The position numbers were made by a program, and so were the translations under genes. Under the pieces are notes generated by a model. The model searched no databases. It worked only from the letters and a program-made list of their open reading frames with translations, and had not been told where the DNA came from. From Hydrogenovibrio sp. UBA650 (GTDB taxonomy: Bacteria > Pseudomonadota > Gammaproteobacteria > Thiomicrospirales > Thiomicrospiraceae), in the NCBI GenBank assembly GCA_002299245.1, contig DBOI01000061.1:5120-37191 (forward strand): 32,072 nt of DNA, read 5' to 3'. This document shows, one piece after another, positions 17,115 through 25,655 of the stretch. Numbering within the stretch: position 1 is the first letter of the stretch; each line of letters starts with the position of its first letter.

Positions 17115-19595
17115 TCAAGCTTTTTTGGCAGGCGCTTTCTTAGCCGGCTTTTTAGTAGCCGTTTTTTTCGCGGTCGTTTTTTTGGCAGTCGACTTTTTCG
17201 CGGCTGGCTTTTTCTTAGTCGTAGCTTTTTTAGCTCCAGCTCGACCACGTTTCTTAGGCTCCGGCGCCTCGTCTAATCGTTTTTGACACTCTTCAAAACT
17301 CAATTCAAGGGCATCTTCATCCTTAGCAATTTTGGCGTTTTTCTTAGTCGTGGTATCAGTGATATAAGGCCCCCAACGCCCCTTGAGAATCTTCACATCG
17401 GTACCTGGGAAAGTTTTGACAATCTTATCTGCTTCAGCCTGAATTTTGGTTTCAACGATCAGAGCCGCTTCTTCCAGAGTAATACTTAGTGGGTCATAAC
17501 CTTTGATTGGTGCATATTTCTTAGTTCCATACTCCAAATAAGGCCCAAAAGGCCCCTGCTTAGCAATTAAAAGCTGACCTTTGTCAACAGAAAATTCTGT
17601 ACCATCTACAGCAGTTGCCTTAAAGCTTTCAGGCATCTCGCCGACTTCTCGAGGCAACTTGAACAAGTCTAAAGCCTGATCCATTGTCAATAGATCCATC
17701 TTCTGCCCAGGTACTAGGCTGGCAAACGCCGGCTTCTCATCATTTTCACCGTCACCCATCTGAACATAAGGCCCAAATCGACCGATCTTAACATACATTG
17801 GCTGACCATTTTCAGGGTGATTACCCAGCAAACGAGCCTGCCCGGCTTCTTCACGTGAAACATCTTCAGCGGCTTCAACCTGTGGGTGGAACTGAGTGTA
17901 GAAATCATCCAGCATCGCTTGCCATTGCATATTACCTTTGGCAATGTCATCAAATTTATCCTCTACTTTAGCAGTAAACTGGTAATCGAGGATTTCACTG
18001 AAATGTTTACCTAGAAAGTTAGTCACTATGCCAGCAATGTCAGTTGGAAAAAGCTTACTCTTTTCACTTCCCGCCATTTCCGAAAGCGTTTCTGCTGAAA
18101 CTTCATTTTCCAACAGGGTTATTTGTCGATAATCACGCGGCTGACCTTCTCGATCCTCTTTGACTACATAGCCACGCTGTTGAACTGTATCAATGGTTGG
18201 CGCATAGGTTGAAGGACGTCCAATACCCATCTCTTCTAAAGTGCGAACCAAGCTAGCTTCATTGTAACGAGCAGGCGGCCTGCTAAAACTCTGTCTGGCA
18301 ACCAGCTCTGAAACTCCTAGAGCCTGCCCAACTTTCATAGGGGGCAGCAAACCATCATCATCAGAACCACCAAAATCATAAACTTTCAGAAAACCATCAA
18401 AAGTGACTACTTCACCTTTGGCAGTCAACTTCTCCGAAGGCAGGTTATCAATTGCGATATCAACTGTGGTACGTTTGAGTTTTGCATCTGCCATTTGAGA
18501 GGCAATCGCTCTACGCCAAATCAATTGATAAAGACGCTGTTCGTTGCGCTCACCAGAAACTGAATCAACAGAAAAGTCTGTCGGGCGGATCGCTTCGTGC
18601 GCCTCTTGCGCATCGGCATTTTTGGTCTTATAGCGACGACTGTGGCTGTAATCTGCGCCATAGTCTTTTGATATAACTTCTCCAGCCTGAGCAATCGCCT
18701 GCTCGGATAGGTTCAGCGAGTCGGTTCTCATGTAAGTGATCTTTCCTGACTCATAGAGCCGCTGAGCAACTACCATGGTTTGCTTAACCGAGAAACCGAG
18801 TTTAGAGGCCGCCTCCTGCTGCAAGGTCGATGTGGTGAATGGTGGTTTTGGAGAACGCTTAGCTGGCTTCTCTTCCAGAGACATTACCGAGAGATTGGCC
18901 TTAGAGACCATCTGTAAAAATTCAGTAGCCTGCTCTTCACTATCAAAAGTAGCAACACGCTTAACATTTAGGTCTGCCAGCTGTGCTCCGCTTTCATCTA
19001 ATATCTTTAAAACACCCTGCACCCGGAAAACAAAACTGCTCTCAAAGCCTTCAATCTCTTTCTCTCGGTCCACAATCAAGCGAACAGCAACAGACTGAAC
19101 TCGCCCTGCGGAGAGACCTGTACGAATTTTTTTCCATAGAATCGGAGACAGCTCAAAACCGACAATTCGATCTAGAATTCGACGCGCTTGCTGAGCATTT
19201 ACCAAATCCAAATCCACCGTTCTTGGTGTTTCAATCGCTTGCTGGATTGCCGGTTTTGTTATCTCATGAAACACGATTCTTTTGGTATCGGCCACATCAA
19301 GCTTTAAAGCTTCCGCAAGATGCCAGGCAATCGCTTCTCCCTCACGGTCCTCATCCGTTGCCAGCCAGATTGTCTCAGATGCCTTGGCAAGTTTTCTCAG
19401 CTCGGCAACATTTTTCTTTTTATCAGGAGATATTTCATAGCTCGGCAAGAAACCATTCTCAATATCGATACCCATACCTTTTTTCTGAATATCGCGAATA
19501 TGTCCAAAACTTGAGCGAACAGTAAAACCTTTGCCCAAAAATTTTTCGATTGTTTTTGCCTTAGCCGGGGACTCCACTATAACCAAGTTCGTCAT
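17115..19595 (-). CDS. topA: DNA topoisomerase I, zinc-ribbon-free type with Lys/Ala-rich tail
   Basis: A type IA topoisomerase of 826 residues that relaxes negative supercoils. The TOPRIM domain starts the protein (NLVIVESPAKAKTIEKFLG, with DEDREGEA). The catalytic Tyr288 lies in YMRTDS, with the SAGRVQSVAVRLI segment before it. The E. coli enzyme ends in Cys4 zinc ribbons. None are visible here; instead there are C-terminal TOPRIM-type repeats (RFGPYVQMGD, GPFGPYLEYG and RWGPYITD). The last 55 or so residues (about 772-826) are a low-complexity tail of KK, AKK and TKK units, like histone H1 and the basic tails of actinobacterial TopA. ATG at 19595 has GAGA about 10 nt upstream, and a good promoter lies at 19680-19708. 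Confidence 0.96.
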   Translation of the reverse strand: MTNLVIVESPAKAKTIEKFLGKGFTVRSSFGHIRDIQKKGMGIDIENGFLPSYEISPDKKKNVAELRKLAKASETIWLATDEDREGEAIAWHLAEALKLDVADTKRIVFHEITKPAIQQAIETPRTVDLDLVNAQQARRILDRIVGFELSPILWKKIRTGLSAGRVQSVAVRLIVDREKEIEGFESSFVFRVQGVLKILDESGAQLADLNVKRVATFDSEEQATEFLQMVSKANLSVMSLEEKPAKRSPKPPFTTSTLQQEAASKLGFSVKQTMVVAQRLYESGKITYMRTDSLNLSEQAIAQAGEVISKDYGADYSHSRRYKTKNADAQEAHEAIRPTDFSVDSVSGERNEQRLYQLIWRRAIASQMADAKLKRTTVDIAIDNLPSEKLTAKGEVVTFDGFLKVYDFGGSDDDGLLPPMKVGQALGVSELVARQSFSRPPARYNEASLVRTLEEMGIGRPSTYAPTIDTVQQRGYVVKEDREGQPRDYRQITLLENEVSAETLSEMAGSEKSKLFPTDIAGIVTNFLGKHFSEILDYQFTAKVEDKFDDIAKGNMQWQAMLDDFYTQFHPQVEAAEDVSREEAGQARLLGNHPENGQPMYVKIGRFGPYVQMGDGENDEKPAFASLVPGQKMDLLTMDQALDLFKLPREVGEMPESFKATAVDGTEFSVDKGQLLIAKQGPFGPYLEYGTKKYAPIKGYDPLSITLEEAALIVETKIQAEADKIVKTFPGTDVKILKGRWGPYITDTTTKKNAKIAKDEDALELSFEECQKRLDEAPEPKKRGRAGAKKATTKKKPAAKKSTAKKTTAKKTATKKPAKKAPAKKA

Positions 19596-19679
19596 TATTT
19601 ATTTTCTCAATATTTTTTAAGTAGGCGAGATAATCCAACCCAAATTCCAAAGTTCTCTGTATTTTTCTATCTATATATT

Positions 19680-19708
19680 TTTATAATTCGCTTTTTTTTA
19701 GCGTGCAA
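19680..19708 (-). promoter_or_regulatory. Putative sigma-70 promoter of topA
   Basis: On the - strand, -35 TTGCAC (19708-19703) is separated by exactly 17 bp from -10 TATAAA (19685-19680). Transcription would start near 19673, giving a leader of about 78 nt before the topA ATG. The spacer contains a run of eight A flanked by GCT and AGC. Confidence 0.5.
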
Positions 19709-19987
19709 GATTTTTTTACGATTTGCAAACTATTTAATTGATCTGGAATTAGAAACTGTTTTTTAAAGAGAGCTTTGCATGAGTGAAACGCGAAATATAA
19801 AATGTGGAAAAATTGACTAGATTAAGCTGAAAAACCCAGTTAATAGCCAACTATTAGCAAGTTTTTAAACGCGAATCAGGCAACCTTTAACCATTCTTAT
19901 TCGTGCACCCTTCTTCTGGAGAAAGTCTATAAAGGAATTAAACTCAAAGAAAACTAGAACAAAAACAAGTGCGTACATTAACTAACT

Positions 19988-19998
19988 TGATATATAAT
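19988..19998 (+). promoter_or_regulatory. Possible extended -10 for the receiver-ATPase gene
   Basis: TGATATATAAT contains TATATA with an upstream TGn, and an overlapping perfect TATAAT at 19993-19998. No -35 is recognisable. A start near 20005 would leave a leader of about 34 nt. Confidence 0.4.
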
Positions 19999-20038
19999 CC
20001 ACCGAAACCAACCACGATATTTTAACAAGGATGTAGAA

Positions 20039-20968
20039 GTGAGCCCAATTTATCACTCTCCAGAAACAGGCAGGATGCCTCATAAGGAAGAGATCATTGT
20101 TATTGGTGACCAGCCGGTACTGCTGGACTCAATACAAGAATCAGGGCTAAGTCATGACTATAAAGTCACCAAAGCAGACAGCTTCACCCAAGCCGAAAAC
20201 CAATGTCAATCTGATGAAGTGATTAAAAGAGTAATCATTATTGATCAATATGCTCTTGAAGAGACCGGATTCAGCAAGTTTCACTATTCTCTGTCATCTG
20301 CTCCACAAGAGTGTGCTTTTGTTCTCGCCATGGATCACTATGACTCTATGCTTTCAAGCCTTGCTCTTAACCACGGTATTTTCTTTTTCCTAATTAAACC
20401 CTACTCTTCAGAAAACTTAAGAACAACGATTGAAAGCGCCTTAAGTGTTGAATTTTCTTTGATTTCCAGAATCAACCAACTTGACGAATCGCAAAGACTT
20501 CCTGCGCTAATAGAACAGGCTAGCTTCAATATAAGAACCCCAAACGAAGCTAAAACGATTGCAGCCATGCTCGGATACATTTCACCAACACCAAATAAAG
20601 TTTCGCTAGGCTTATTTGAGCTGATGCTCAATGCCATTGAACATGGAAATCTGGGTATCAGCTATGAAGAAAAAAGTGAACTTATCGCAAGCGGTAAACT
20701 TCAAGAAGAGACTATACGCCGCTTAGACTTGCCGGAAAACAAAGATAAAACAATACACATAGAACTAGCAAAAACCCAAAATCACCTGATCTATACAATA
20801 CATGATCAAGGTCCGGGTTTTGACTATCATCAATACCTAAATTTCAGCCAAAAAAGAGGGCTCGATAAACACGGACGAGGAATCATGATTGCAAACAAGC
20901 ACAGTTTTGATGAGCTAGATTTTGAAGACGGCGGAGCAACTGCCATTTGCAAGGTATGCTTTGCGTAG
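20039..20968 (+). CDS. Receiver domain fused to RsbW-type serine kinase/ATPase
   Basis: A 309-residue soluble protein of two parts. Residues about 17-135 resemble a response-regulator receiver: Asp69 at the end of VIIID is the likely phosphoacceptor and Lys120 in FLIKPY is conserved, but the usual Thr/Ser is Met98 and the acidic pair is reduced to Asp24. Residues about 165-308 are an anti-sigma-factor-type histidine kinase-like ATPase, with N-box ELMLNAIEHGN (194-204), G1 DQGPGFD and G2 HGRGI. Both parts also occur in partner-switching regulators such as Pseudomonas HsbR, but the PP2C phosphatase domain found there between receiver and ATPase is missing here. No anti-anti-sigma partner lies nearby. 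GTG at 20039 is chosen because AAGGA (20027-20031) is 7 nt upstream; an ATG at 20075 is a possible alternative. Target unknown. Confidence 0.82.
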   Translation: MSPIYHSPETGRMPHKEEIIVIGDQPVLLDSIQESGLSHDYKVTKADSFTQAENQCQSDEVIKRVIIIDQYALEETGFSKFHYSLSSAPQECAFVLAMDHYDSMLSSLALNHGIFFFLIKPYSSENLRTTIESALSVEFSLISRINQLDESQRLPALIEQASFNIRTPNEAKTIAAMLGYISPTPNKVSLGLFELMLNAIEHGNLGISYEEKSELIASGKLQEETIRRLDLPENKDKTIHIELAKTQNHLIYTIHDQGPGFDYHQYLNFSQKRGLDKHGRGIMIANKHSFDELDFEDGGATAICKVCFA

Positions 20969-20985
20969 TTTATACCACCACGATG

Positions 20986-22101
20986 CTACTTCAATCGTCT
21001 CCATCTAGCAGCAGACATGGCCTCTACTTTTCCCGATAACTCCAACATTAATAGCTCACTCTGTATACTTGAAACCGGCAATTTAGTTAATACAACCAGT
21101 TCATCCAAGCTCACTGGATCGTAATCGATATAGTCTAAAAGAGAGGATTGATCCTGCTTTTTTTCTTGAGAGTTGGCAGCCAACTCCAAATCAAGCTGAT
21201 TATGATCTTTTAAGGCACCCTCTAGACCAATAGCCAACTCCTGTAAAATGTCTTCGCCGGATTCGACCAGTTTTGCTCCTTGTTTAATTAACTGATGACA
21301 ACCCTTAGCTTGTGGATTATGAATAGAGCCAGGAACTGCAAAAACTTCTCTGCCCTGTTCCAAGGCTGTTCTGGCAGTAATCAAAGAGCCACTTTTAACC
21401 GCAGCTTCAACAACCAGGGTCCCTAGACTCAAGCCGCTGATTATTCGATTTCGTTTGGGAAAGTTATAATTTAGAGGCTTGGTGCCGAGTGGAAATTCAG
21501 AAATCATTAGTCCCTGCTCCACAATTTCCCGGCCAAGATTTTGATTTGAAGCCGGGTAGATCCGATCTAGACCTGTTGCAACAACTGCCACTGTTTTACC
21601 AACTCCATCTAAACCGCCTTGGTGTGCAGCAGTGTCAATACCTAAAGCCAACCCACTCGTAATTGTGATGCCCTGTTTTGATAAGAACGCAGCAAAATCC
21701 TTGGCAGTTTCTTTGCCAGATTTTGAAGCGTGGCGACTTCCAACTATCGCCAGTTGAGGGTCGTTCAACAATGAATGGTCGCCTCGATATCCAAATATAA
21801 TCGGAGGGTCAGATATCTGCTTTAATTTTGCAGGGTAACGATCATCACTAATGGTAATCCAGCCTTGGTTTAATTCGTCAGCCCATGTTTGAGCAGCTGC
21901 AACCTCATCATCAACCGTTGTTGAAAACAGTTTATCCAACTGGTTTTTATTGAAAAGGTTCGTATTTTCCCAAGCCTGTCTAGGCTGTTTTAAGGCATAT
22001 TCAACCGAGCCAAAACCCTCAATAATAGCTTTCAGCTGAAGCTCACTTGTCCAACAGCTATTTAGTTTTAAAAAATCGGGTAGCTCGGCAATGCTTGACA
22101 T
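20986..22101 (-). CDS. dprA: DNA processing protein DprA
   Basis: A 371-residue protein that in transformable bacteria protects incoming single-stranded DNA and loads RecA on it. An N-terminal SAM-like region (about 1-75) precedes the Rossmann-fold DprA domain (about 80-295), with AIVGSRHASKSG, ITSGLALGIDTAAH, ATGLDRIYPASN, FPKRNRIISGLS and SGSLITARTALEQGREVFAVPG. A C-terminal winged helix (about 310-371) completes it. It is divergent from def with an 81-bp gap, and convergent with the receiver-ATPase gene with a 17-bp gap. With ComM in the window the natural-transformation theme is consistent, but both genes are widespread in non-transformable bacteria too. Confidence 0.95.
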   Translation of the reverse strand: MSSIAELPDFLKLNSCWTSELQLKAIIEGFGSVEYALKQPRQAWENTNLFNKNQLDKLFSTTVDDEVAAAQTWADELNQGWITISDDRYPAKLKQISDPPIIFGYRGDHSLLNDPQLAIVGSRHASKSGKETAKDFAAFLSKQGITITSGLALGIDTAAHQGGLDGVGKTVAVVATGLDRIYPASNQNLGREIVEQGLMISEFPLGTKPLNYNFPKRNRIISGLSLGTLVVEAAVKSGSLITARTALEQGREVFAVPGSIHNPQAKGCHQLIKQGAKLVESGEDILQELAIGLEGALKDHNQLDLELAANSQEKKQDQSSLLDYIDYDPVSLDELVVLTKLPVSSIQSELLMLELSGKVEAMSAARWRRLK

Positions 22102-22135
22102 AGTCAGATATAATGGCCTAATTGGAATTTAATTA

Positions 22136-22164
22136 AGAGGTCCTTGACTCGTGCAAAGACCTCT
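22136..22164 (+). promoter_or_regulatory. Hairpin in the def leader covering a Shine-Dalgarno-like sequence
   Basis: AGAGGTC (22136-22142) pairs with GACCTCT (22158-22164) around a 15-nt loop. The 5' arm includes the strong Shine-Dalgarno-like AAGAGG (22135-22140), which would be masked when the hairpin forms. A TATAAT at 22109-22114 could be the -10 of the def operon, but its -35 is poor. A regulatory role is inferred. Confidence 0.35.
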
Positions 22165-22182
22165 CTAAGTATATACGACACT

Positions 22183-22686
22183 ATGGAAAAACTCGATATC
22201 GTTCTCTACCCTGATTCGGGGCTTAGAGAAAAATGTGTAGCAATACCAGAGATGACCGATGAGCTGGATAGCCTTATCGACGAAATGTTTTACACTATGT
22301 ACGACGCACCGGGAATTGGTCTGGCGGCGCCTCAAATTGCTGTTCAGCAGAGGTTGATCGTTGTCGACGTTTCGGAAACCAAGGATCAGCCTATCGCCTT
22401 GATCAACCCTGAAATTGTTCAGTCAACCGGCGACATTACCTGGGAAGAAGGTTGCCTGTCTCTGCCTGGAGTCTATGCCAAAGTAACTCGTCCAAGCGAT
22501 ATTCTAGTGCGCGGCATGGATAGAGATGGAAAACAGATCGAGTTTGAAGCTAACGACCTGCTCGCGGTCTGCATCCAACATGAAATTGACCACTTAAATG
22601 GCACCATGTTCATTGATCACTTATCAGGTCTAAAGCGCACCCGAGCTCTACAAAAGTACCGCAAACTACAAGAACAAGAAGACTAA
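22183..22686 (+). CDS. def: Peptide deformylase
   Basis: A 167-residue metallo-enzyme that removes the formyl group from new proteins. All three motifs are intact: GIGLAAPQ, EGCLSLP with metal-binding Cys91, and QHEIDH with His133, Glu134 and His137. From the ATG at 22183 these fall one residue from their E. coli positions, which supports this start, although no ribosome site precedes it. A TTG at 22144 in the same frame, 3 nt after AAGAGG, would add 13 residues with no family counterpart. It heads the def-fmt-rsmB operon, with fmt 28 nt downstream. Confidence 0.96.
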   Translation: MEKLDIVLYPDSGLREKCVAIPEMTDELDSLIDEMFYTMYDAPGIGLAAPQIAVQQRLIVVDVSETKDQPIALINPEIVQSTGDITWEEGCLSLPGVYAKVTRPSDILVRGMDRDGKQIEFEANDLLAVCIQHEIDHLNGTMFIDHLSGLKRTRALQKYRKLQEQED

Positions 22687-22714
22687 ACACTAATTACAAA
22701 TAAACCTCTTTCCA

Positions 22715-23668
22715 ATGAACACAAAACTAAGAATTATCTTTGCCGGTACCCCTGAATTTTCAGTGGCACCACTGCAAACCCTTATCGACTCTGAACATGA
22801 AATCATTGCGGTCTACACCCAACCTGACAGACCCGCCGGAAGAGGCCGAAAACTTACAGCCAGCCCTGTTAAAAAGTTGGCCGAACAAGAGAATATTCCA
22901 GTCTTTCAACCTTTGAGCTTGAAAGGCGAAGACGAGCAAAACACTATTGCTGACCTCGAGGCCGATTTAATGATTGTTGTCGCCTATGGCTTGATCTTAC
23001 CCCAAGCAGTTTTAGATGCGCCCAAGATGGGCTGCCTCAACATCCATGCATCCTTATTGCCACGCTGGCGCGGTGCGGCACCAATACAGCGTGCAATTGA
23101 ATCCGGTGACGCTCAGACAGGCGTAACCATTATGCAAATGGACGCGGGACTAGATACTGGTGACATGCTCCACAAGGTTTACACTGATATCAATCCTGAT
23201 GACAGCGCGCAAACACTTCATGATCGTCTCAGCACTCTCGGTTGCGAGGCTTTGATGGCAACAATTGAAGGTCTAATCGAAAATCGTATTACTGCTGAGA
23301 AACAGAATGAAGCAGAAGTCACCTATGCTGAAAAACTTAGCAAGGATGAAGCCCTGATCAATTGGAGTGAACCGGCTGACAGAATTATCAGAAAAATCCA
23401 AGCCTTCAACCCTTGGCCAGTAGCTTTTACTCAATTTAAGGATAAGCCACTTAGAATCTGGCAGGCCCGAAATCTAAACGATGAAGAGCAACAATCACTC
23501 AATTCTGAAAGTTCTCCAGGAAAAGTTGTAGCCGTTAACAAGGACGGCATGTTTGTTGCCGCTGGCGACAAAACTATATGCATTCAACAATTACAACCCG
23601 CGGGGAAAAAGGCGATGAATGCCTATGACTTTGCCCAATCCCGCAATCTGCAAGGCCACCGATTTTAA
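22715..23668 (+). CDS. fmt: Methionyl-tRNA formyltransferase
   Basis: A 317-residue enzyme that formylates initiator Met-tRNA with 10-formyl-tetrahydrofolate. GTPEFSV begins the formyltransferase domain. The catalytic residues are Asn109 and His111 in NIHASLLPRWRG and Asp147 in AGLDTGD, at nearly the E. coli positions. QPDRPAGRGRK corresponds to the tRNA-recognition loop and the C-terminal OB-like domain starts near residue 205. It pairs with the def product in the formylation cycle. Its TAA overlaps the rsmB ATG by one base (TAATG). Confidence 0.97.
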   Translation: MNTKLRIIFAGTPEFSVAPLQTLIDSEHEIIAVYTQPDRPAGRGRKLTASPVKKLAEQENIPVFQPLSLKGEDEQNTIADLEADLMIVVAYGLILPQAVLDAPKMGCLNIHASLLPRWRGAAPIQRAIESGDAQTGVTIMQMDAGLDTGDMLHKVYTDINPDDSAQTLHDRLSTLGCEALMATIEGLIENRITAEKQNEAEVTYAEKLSKDEALINWSEPADRIIRKIQAFNPWPVAFTQFKDKPLRIWQARNLNDEEQQSLNSESSPGKVVAVNKDGMFVAAGDKTICIQQLQPAGKKAMNAYDFAQSRNLQGHRF

Positions 23669-24996
23669 TGGCCGGCACCGCTCTAAACAGCCGTTTTATC
23701 GCGCTAAAAATTTGTCTAACGGTTACAGAAGATGGCCGGTCACTCAGCCAAACACTACCCGAAGGACTGGCGCAGTTTTCTGATCGCAGAGAACGCAGCT
23801 TCACTCAAAACCTGGTGCTTGGCACAATTCGTTGGCAAGCAAGATTAGCTGCAATTCGTGACCAGCTATTAAAGAAAAAACTCAAACCTAAGGATGCTGA
23901 TATCAACCAGCTTATTTTGCTAGGTCTCTATCAGGTCATCTATATGGAAACACCAGAACACGCCGCCGTTTCTGAAACAGTTGCAGTGGTTCAAAAGCTT
24001 AAAAAACCATGGGCTAAAGCTCTGGTAAATGGTGTATTGAGAAATTTTATCCGCGAGCAAGAGAGCGTGTGTGCTGAAGTCGATCTAAAACCAGCTCAAA
24101 AATACGCTCATCCACAGTGGTTATTTAAAGCTCTTCGCAAAGCCTACCCTGACAACTGGTCTGAAATTATGCAGGCCAATAATCAAATCGCGCCATTAAC
24201 TTTGCGAGTTAATCCGCTCTACCAGAGTCGAGAAGAGTTGCTAAAAAAATTAGAGAATGAAGGTATTGAGGCTGAAGCTCACCCTCACGCTGCACAGGGA
24301 ATAACTCTAAAACAGAGTGCAGACATTACTCAATTTCCAAGCTATGACGAAGGTGGATTCAGTGTTCAGGATGCCGCCGCCCAACAAGCCGCCCACATTC
24401 TAAACCCTAAGCCCGAAGAGAGAATTCTCGATGCCTGTGCTGCCCCAGGAGGCAAGACTACTCACCTACAAGAGCTGGCACAAAATCGAGCTCAATTACT
24501 GGCTCTTGAAGTTGCTCCAGAACGCATTGAACGCTTAGCAGAGAACCTTCATCGGCTTGATTTAAACGCTGATTACCAAGTTGGCGATGCCTCCCAACCT
24601 GAAGAGTGGTGGGACGGAGAGGCTTTCGATAAAATTTTGCTGGATGCACCCTGCTCCGCAACCGGGATTATCCGGCGCCAACCAGACATCAAACAGCATA
24701 GAACCGAGGAAGATATTCAAGCTCTGGTCTCATTGCAAGAGCAAATTCTACAGGCCTTATGGAAAACCCTGAAGCCCGGAGGTCAATTGCTTTATGCCAC
24801 CTGCTCTGTTCTTCCTCAAGAGAACAAATTACAAATGCAGAGTTTTGTCGCCCATCAAAAAGATGCCGAAGTTATCAAACTAGAGCTTCAAGGTAGTATC
24901 ACTTTTGAAGAACCTGGAAATCAGTTTTTGCCAGGCAGCTATGGAATGGATGGTTTCTACTACTGTCTATTGCAGAAACAGAACATAGAGGCGTAG
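23668..24996 (+). CDS. rsmB: 16S rRNA (cytosine-967-C5) methyltransferase
   Basis: A 442-residue SAM-dependent RNA methyltransferase that makes m5C967 in 16S rRNA. It has an N-terminal NusB-like RNA-binding domain (about 1-140), then the catalytic domain with SAM motif DACAAPGGKTTHL. The two cysteines of the m5C mechanism are Cys329 in DAPCSATG and Cys379 in YATCSV, the latter being the nucleophile by analogy with E. coli. It sits between fmt (1-nt overlap) and the DUF4390 gene (5-nt gap) in the usual gammaproteobacterial order. Confidence 0.96.
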   Translation: MAGTALNSRFIALKICLTVTEDGRSLSQTLPEGLAQFSDRRERSFTQNLVLGTIRWQARLAAIRDQLLKKKLKPKDADINQLILLGLYQVIYMETPEHAAVSETVAVVQKLKKPWAKALVNGVLRNFIREQESVCAEVDLKPAQKYAHPQWLFKALRKAYPDNWSEIMQANNQIAPLTLRVNPLYQSREELLKKLENEGIEAEAHPHAAQGITLKQSADITQFPSYDEGGFSVQDAAAQQAAHILNPKPEERILDACAAPGGKTTHLQELAQNRAQLLALEVAPERIERLAENLHRLDLNADYQVGDASQPEEWWDGEAFDKILLDAPCSATGIIRRQPDIKQHRTEEDIQALVSLQEQILQALWKTLKPGGQLLYATCSVLPQENKLQMQSFVAHQKDAEVIKLELQGSITFEEPGNQFLPGSYGMDGFYYCLLQKQNIEA

Positions 24997-25001
24997 ATAA
25001 A

Positions 25002-25655
25002 ATGGATAGTCCCAGCTTCTCAGCAACCATCATTCTGCAACGAGGGGCTCGACTTTTAGCTCAAATATTTATTGTTTTTGCGCTACTGACATCAACCAGT
25101 CAAGTACTGGCTTCCGAAACAGAAAAAGCTCACCTTTCTGAACCCTCAATCACCATCAACAAGGTATTAGATTACCAACAGGATAAAAAACTGCTCATCG
25201 ATTCCGAGAGTACTTTCAATCTACCAGAAACCATTAGCGAAGCGATTCGCCACGAAGTTCCCCTAAGCTTTAAAATTCAAATCGAGCTTCTGGAAACCTC
25301 GAAAATTCTAGGCTTTAATGTTCAACGCAAACGAAAAAGTGTAGAGTTTCACAATGAACTCTATGCATCAGGTGTAAACAGACTTTACGTGCTTTTCAAT
25401 ACTCGAAATCACAAGGTGCAAACCTTCAAAAACCTGGATGAAGCCTTGAGTACTCTTTCAACCTTGGAAGACTTCCCAATTGCATCTCTTTCTGAATTAC
25501 ACCCGGGACAAAGGTATACTTTACGAATGCGTATCAAACTGGACATATGGAAGTTGCCTGCTCCGGTTTTGATCGAAGCTTTACTGACTGATAAATGGCT
25601 GCTCGACAGCCAATGGTATGAAACCACTCTTAAAACTCCTTTGAGCTGGCAATGA
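25002..25655 (+). CDS. DUF4390 family exported protein of unknown function
   Basis: A 217-residue protein with an N-terminal signal peptide or anchor (about 17-37, ending TSTSQVLAS). The mature part is beta-rich with no catalytic motif that I recognise; SGVNRLYVLFNTRNHKVQTF and RYTLRMRIKLDIWKLP are typical of DUF4390. Genes of this family regularly lie between rsmB and an ntrY-like kinase, as here. Its stop overlaps the kinase start by 4 nt (ATGA), so a periplasmic or membrane role next to the sensor kinase is plausible but unproven. Confidence 0.85.
   Translation: MDSPSFSATIILQRGARLLAQIFIVFALLTSTSQVLASETEKAHLSEPSITINKVLDYQQDKKLLIDSESTFNLPETISEAIRHEVPLSFKIQIELLETSKILGFNVQRKRKSVEFHNELYASGVNRLYVLFNTRNHKVQTFKNLDEALSTLSTLEDFPIASLSELHPGQRYTLRMRIKLDIWKLPAPVLIEALLTDKWLLDSQWYETTLKTPLSWQ

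Larger units (their letters stand above)
19596..20038. other. 443-bp non-coding gap between divergent topA and receiver-ATPase genes
   Basis: No convincing ORF or RNA gene is seen. It holds the topA promoter (19680-19708, - strand) and a -10-like element for the rightward gene (19988-19998). Near the middle, a + strand TTGCAT (19775-19780), 17-bp spacer and TAAAAT (19798-19803) is followed by a small AT-rich hairpin (TAATAG 19841-19846 / CTATTA 19851-19856) and five T (19862-19866). That could be a short transcript of about 60 nt, but the -35 is poor. The smg gene often found between dprA and topA is not here, and I see no remnant of it. Confidence 0.6.

Noticed and set aside
17021..17276. 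Lys/Arg-rich and Phe/Ser-rich open frames overlapping the topA 3' end on both strands
   Set aside because: They are frame shadows of the repetitive Lys/Ala codons of the topA tail, with no start signals or family similarity.
18983..19525. 180-codon frame antisense to topA
   Set aside because: Shadow of the topA coding sequence, with low-complexity translation and no ribosome site.
19779..19820. 13-codon ORF in the topA upstream gap
   Set aside because: It begins MSETRN, has only a weak AGAG upstream, and nothing else supports it.
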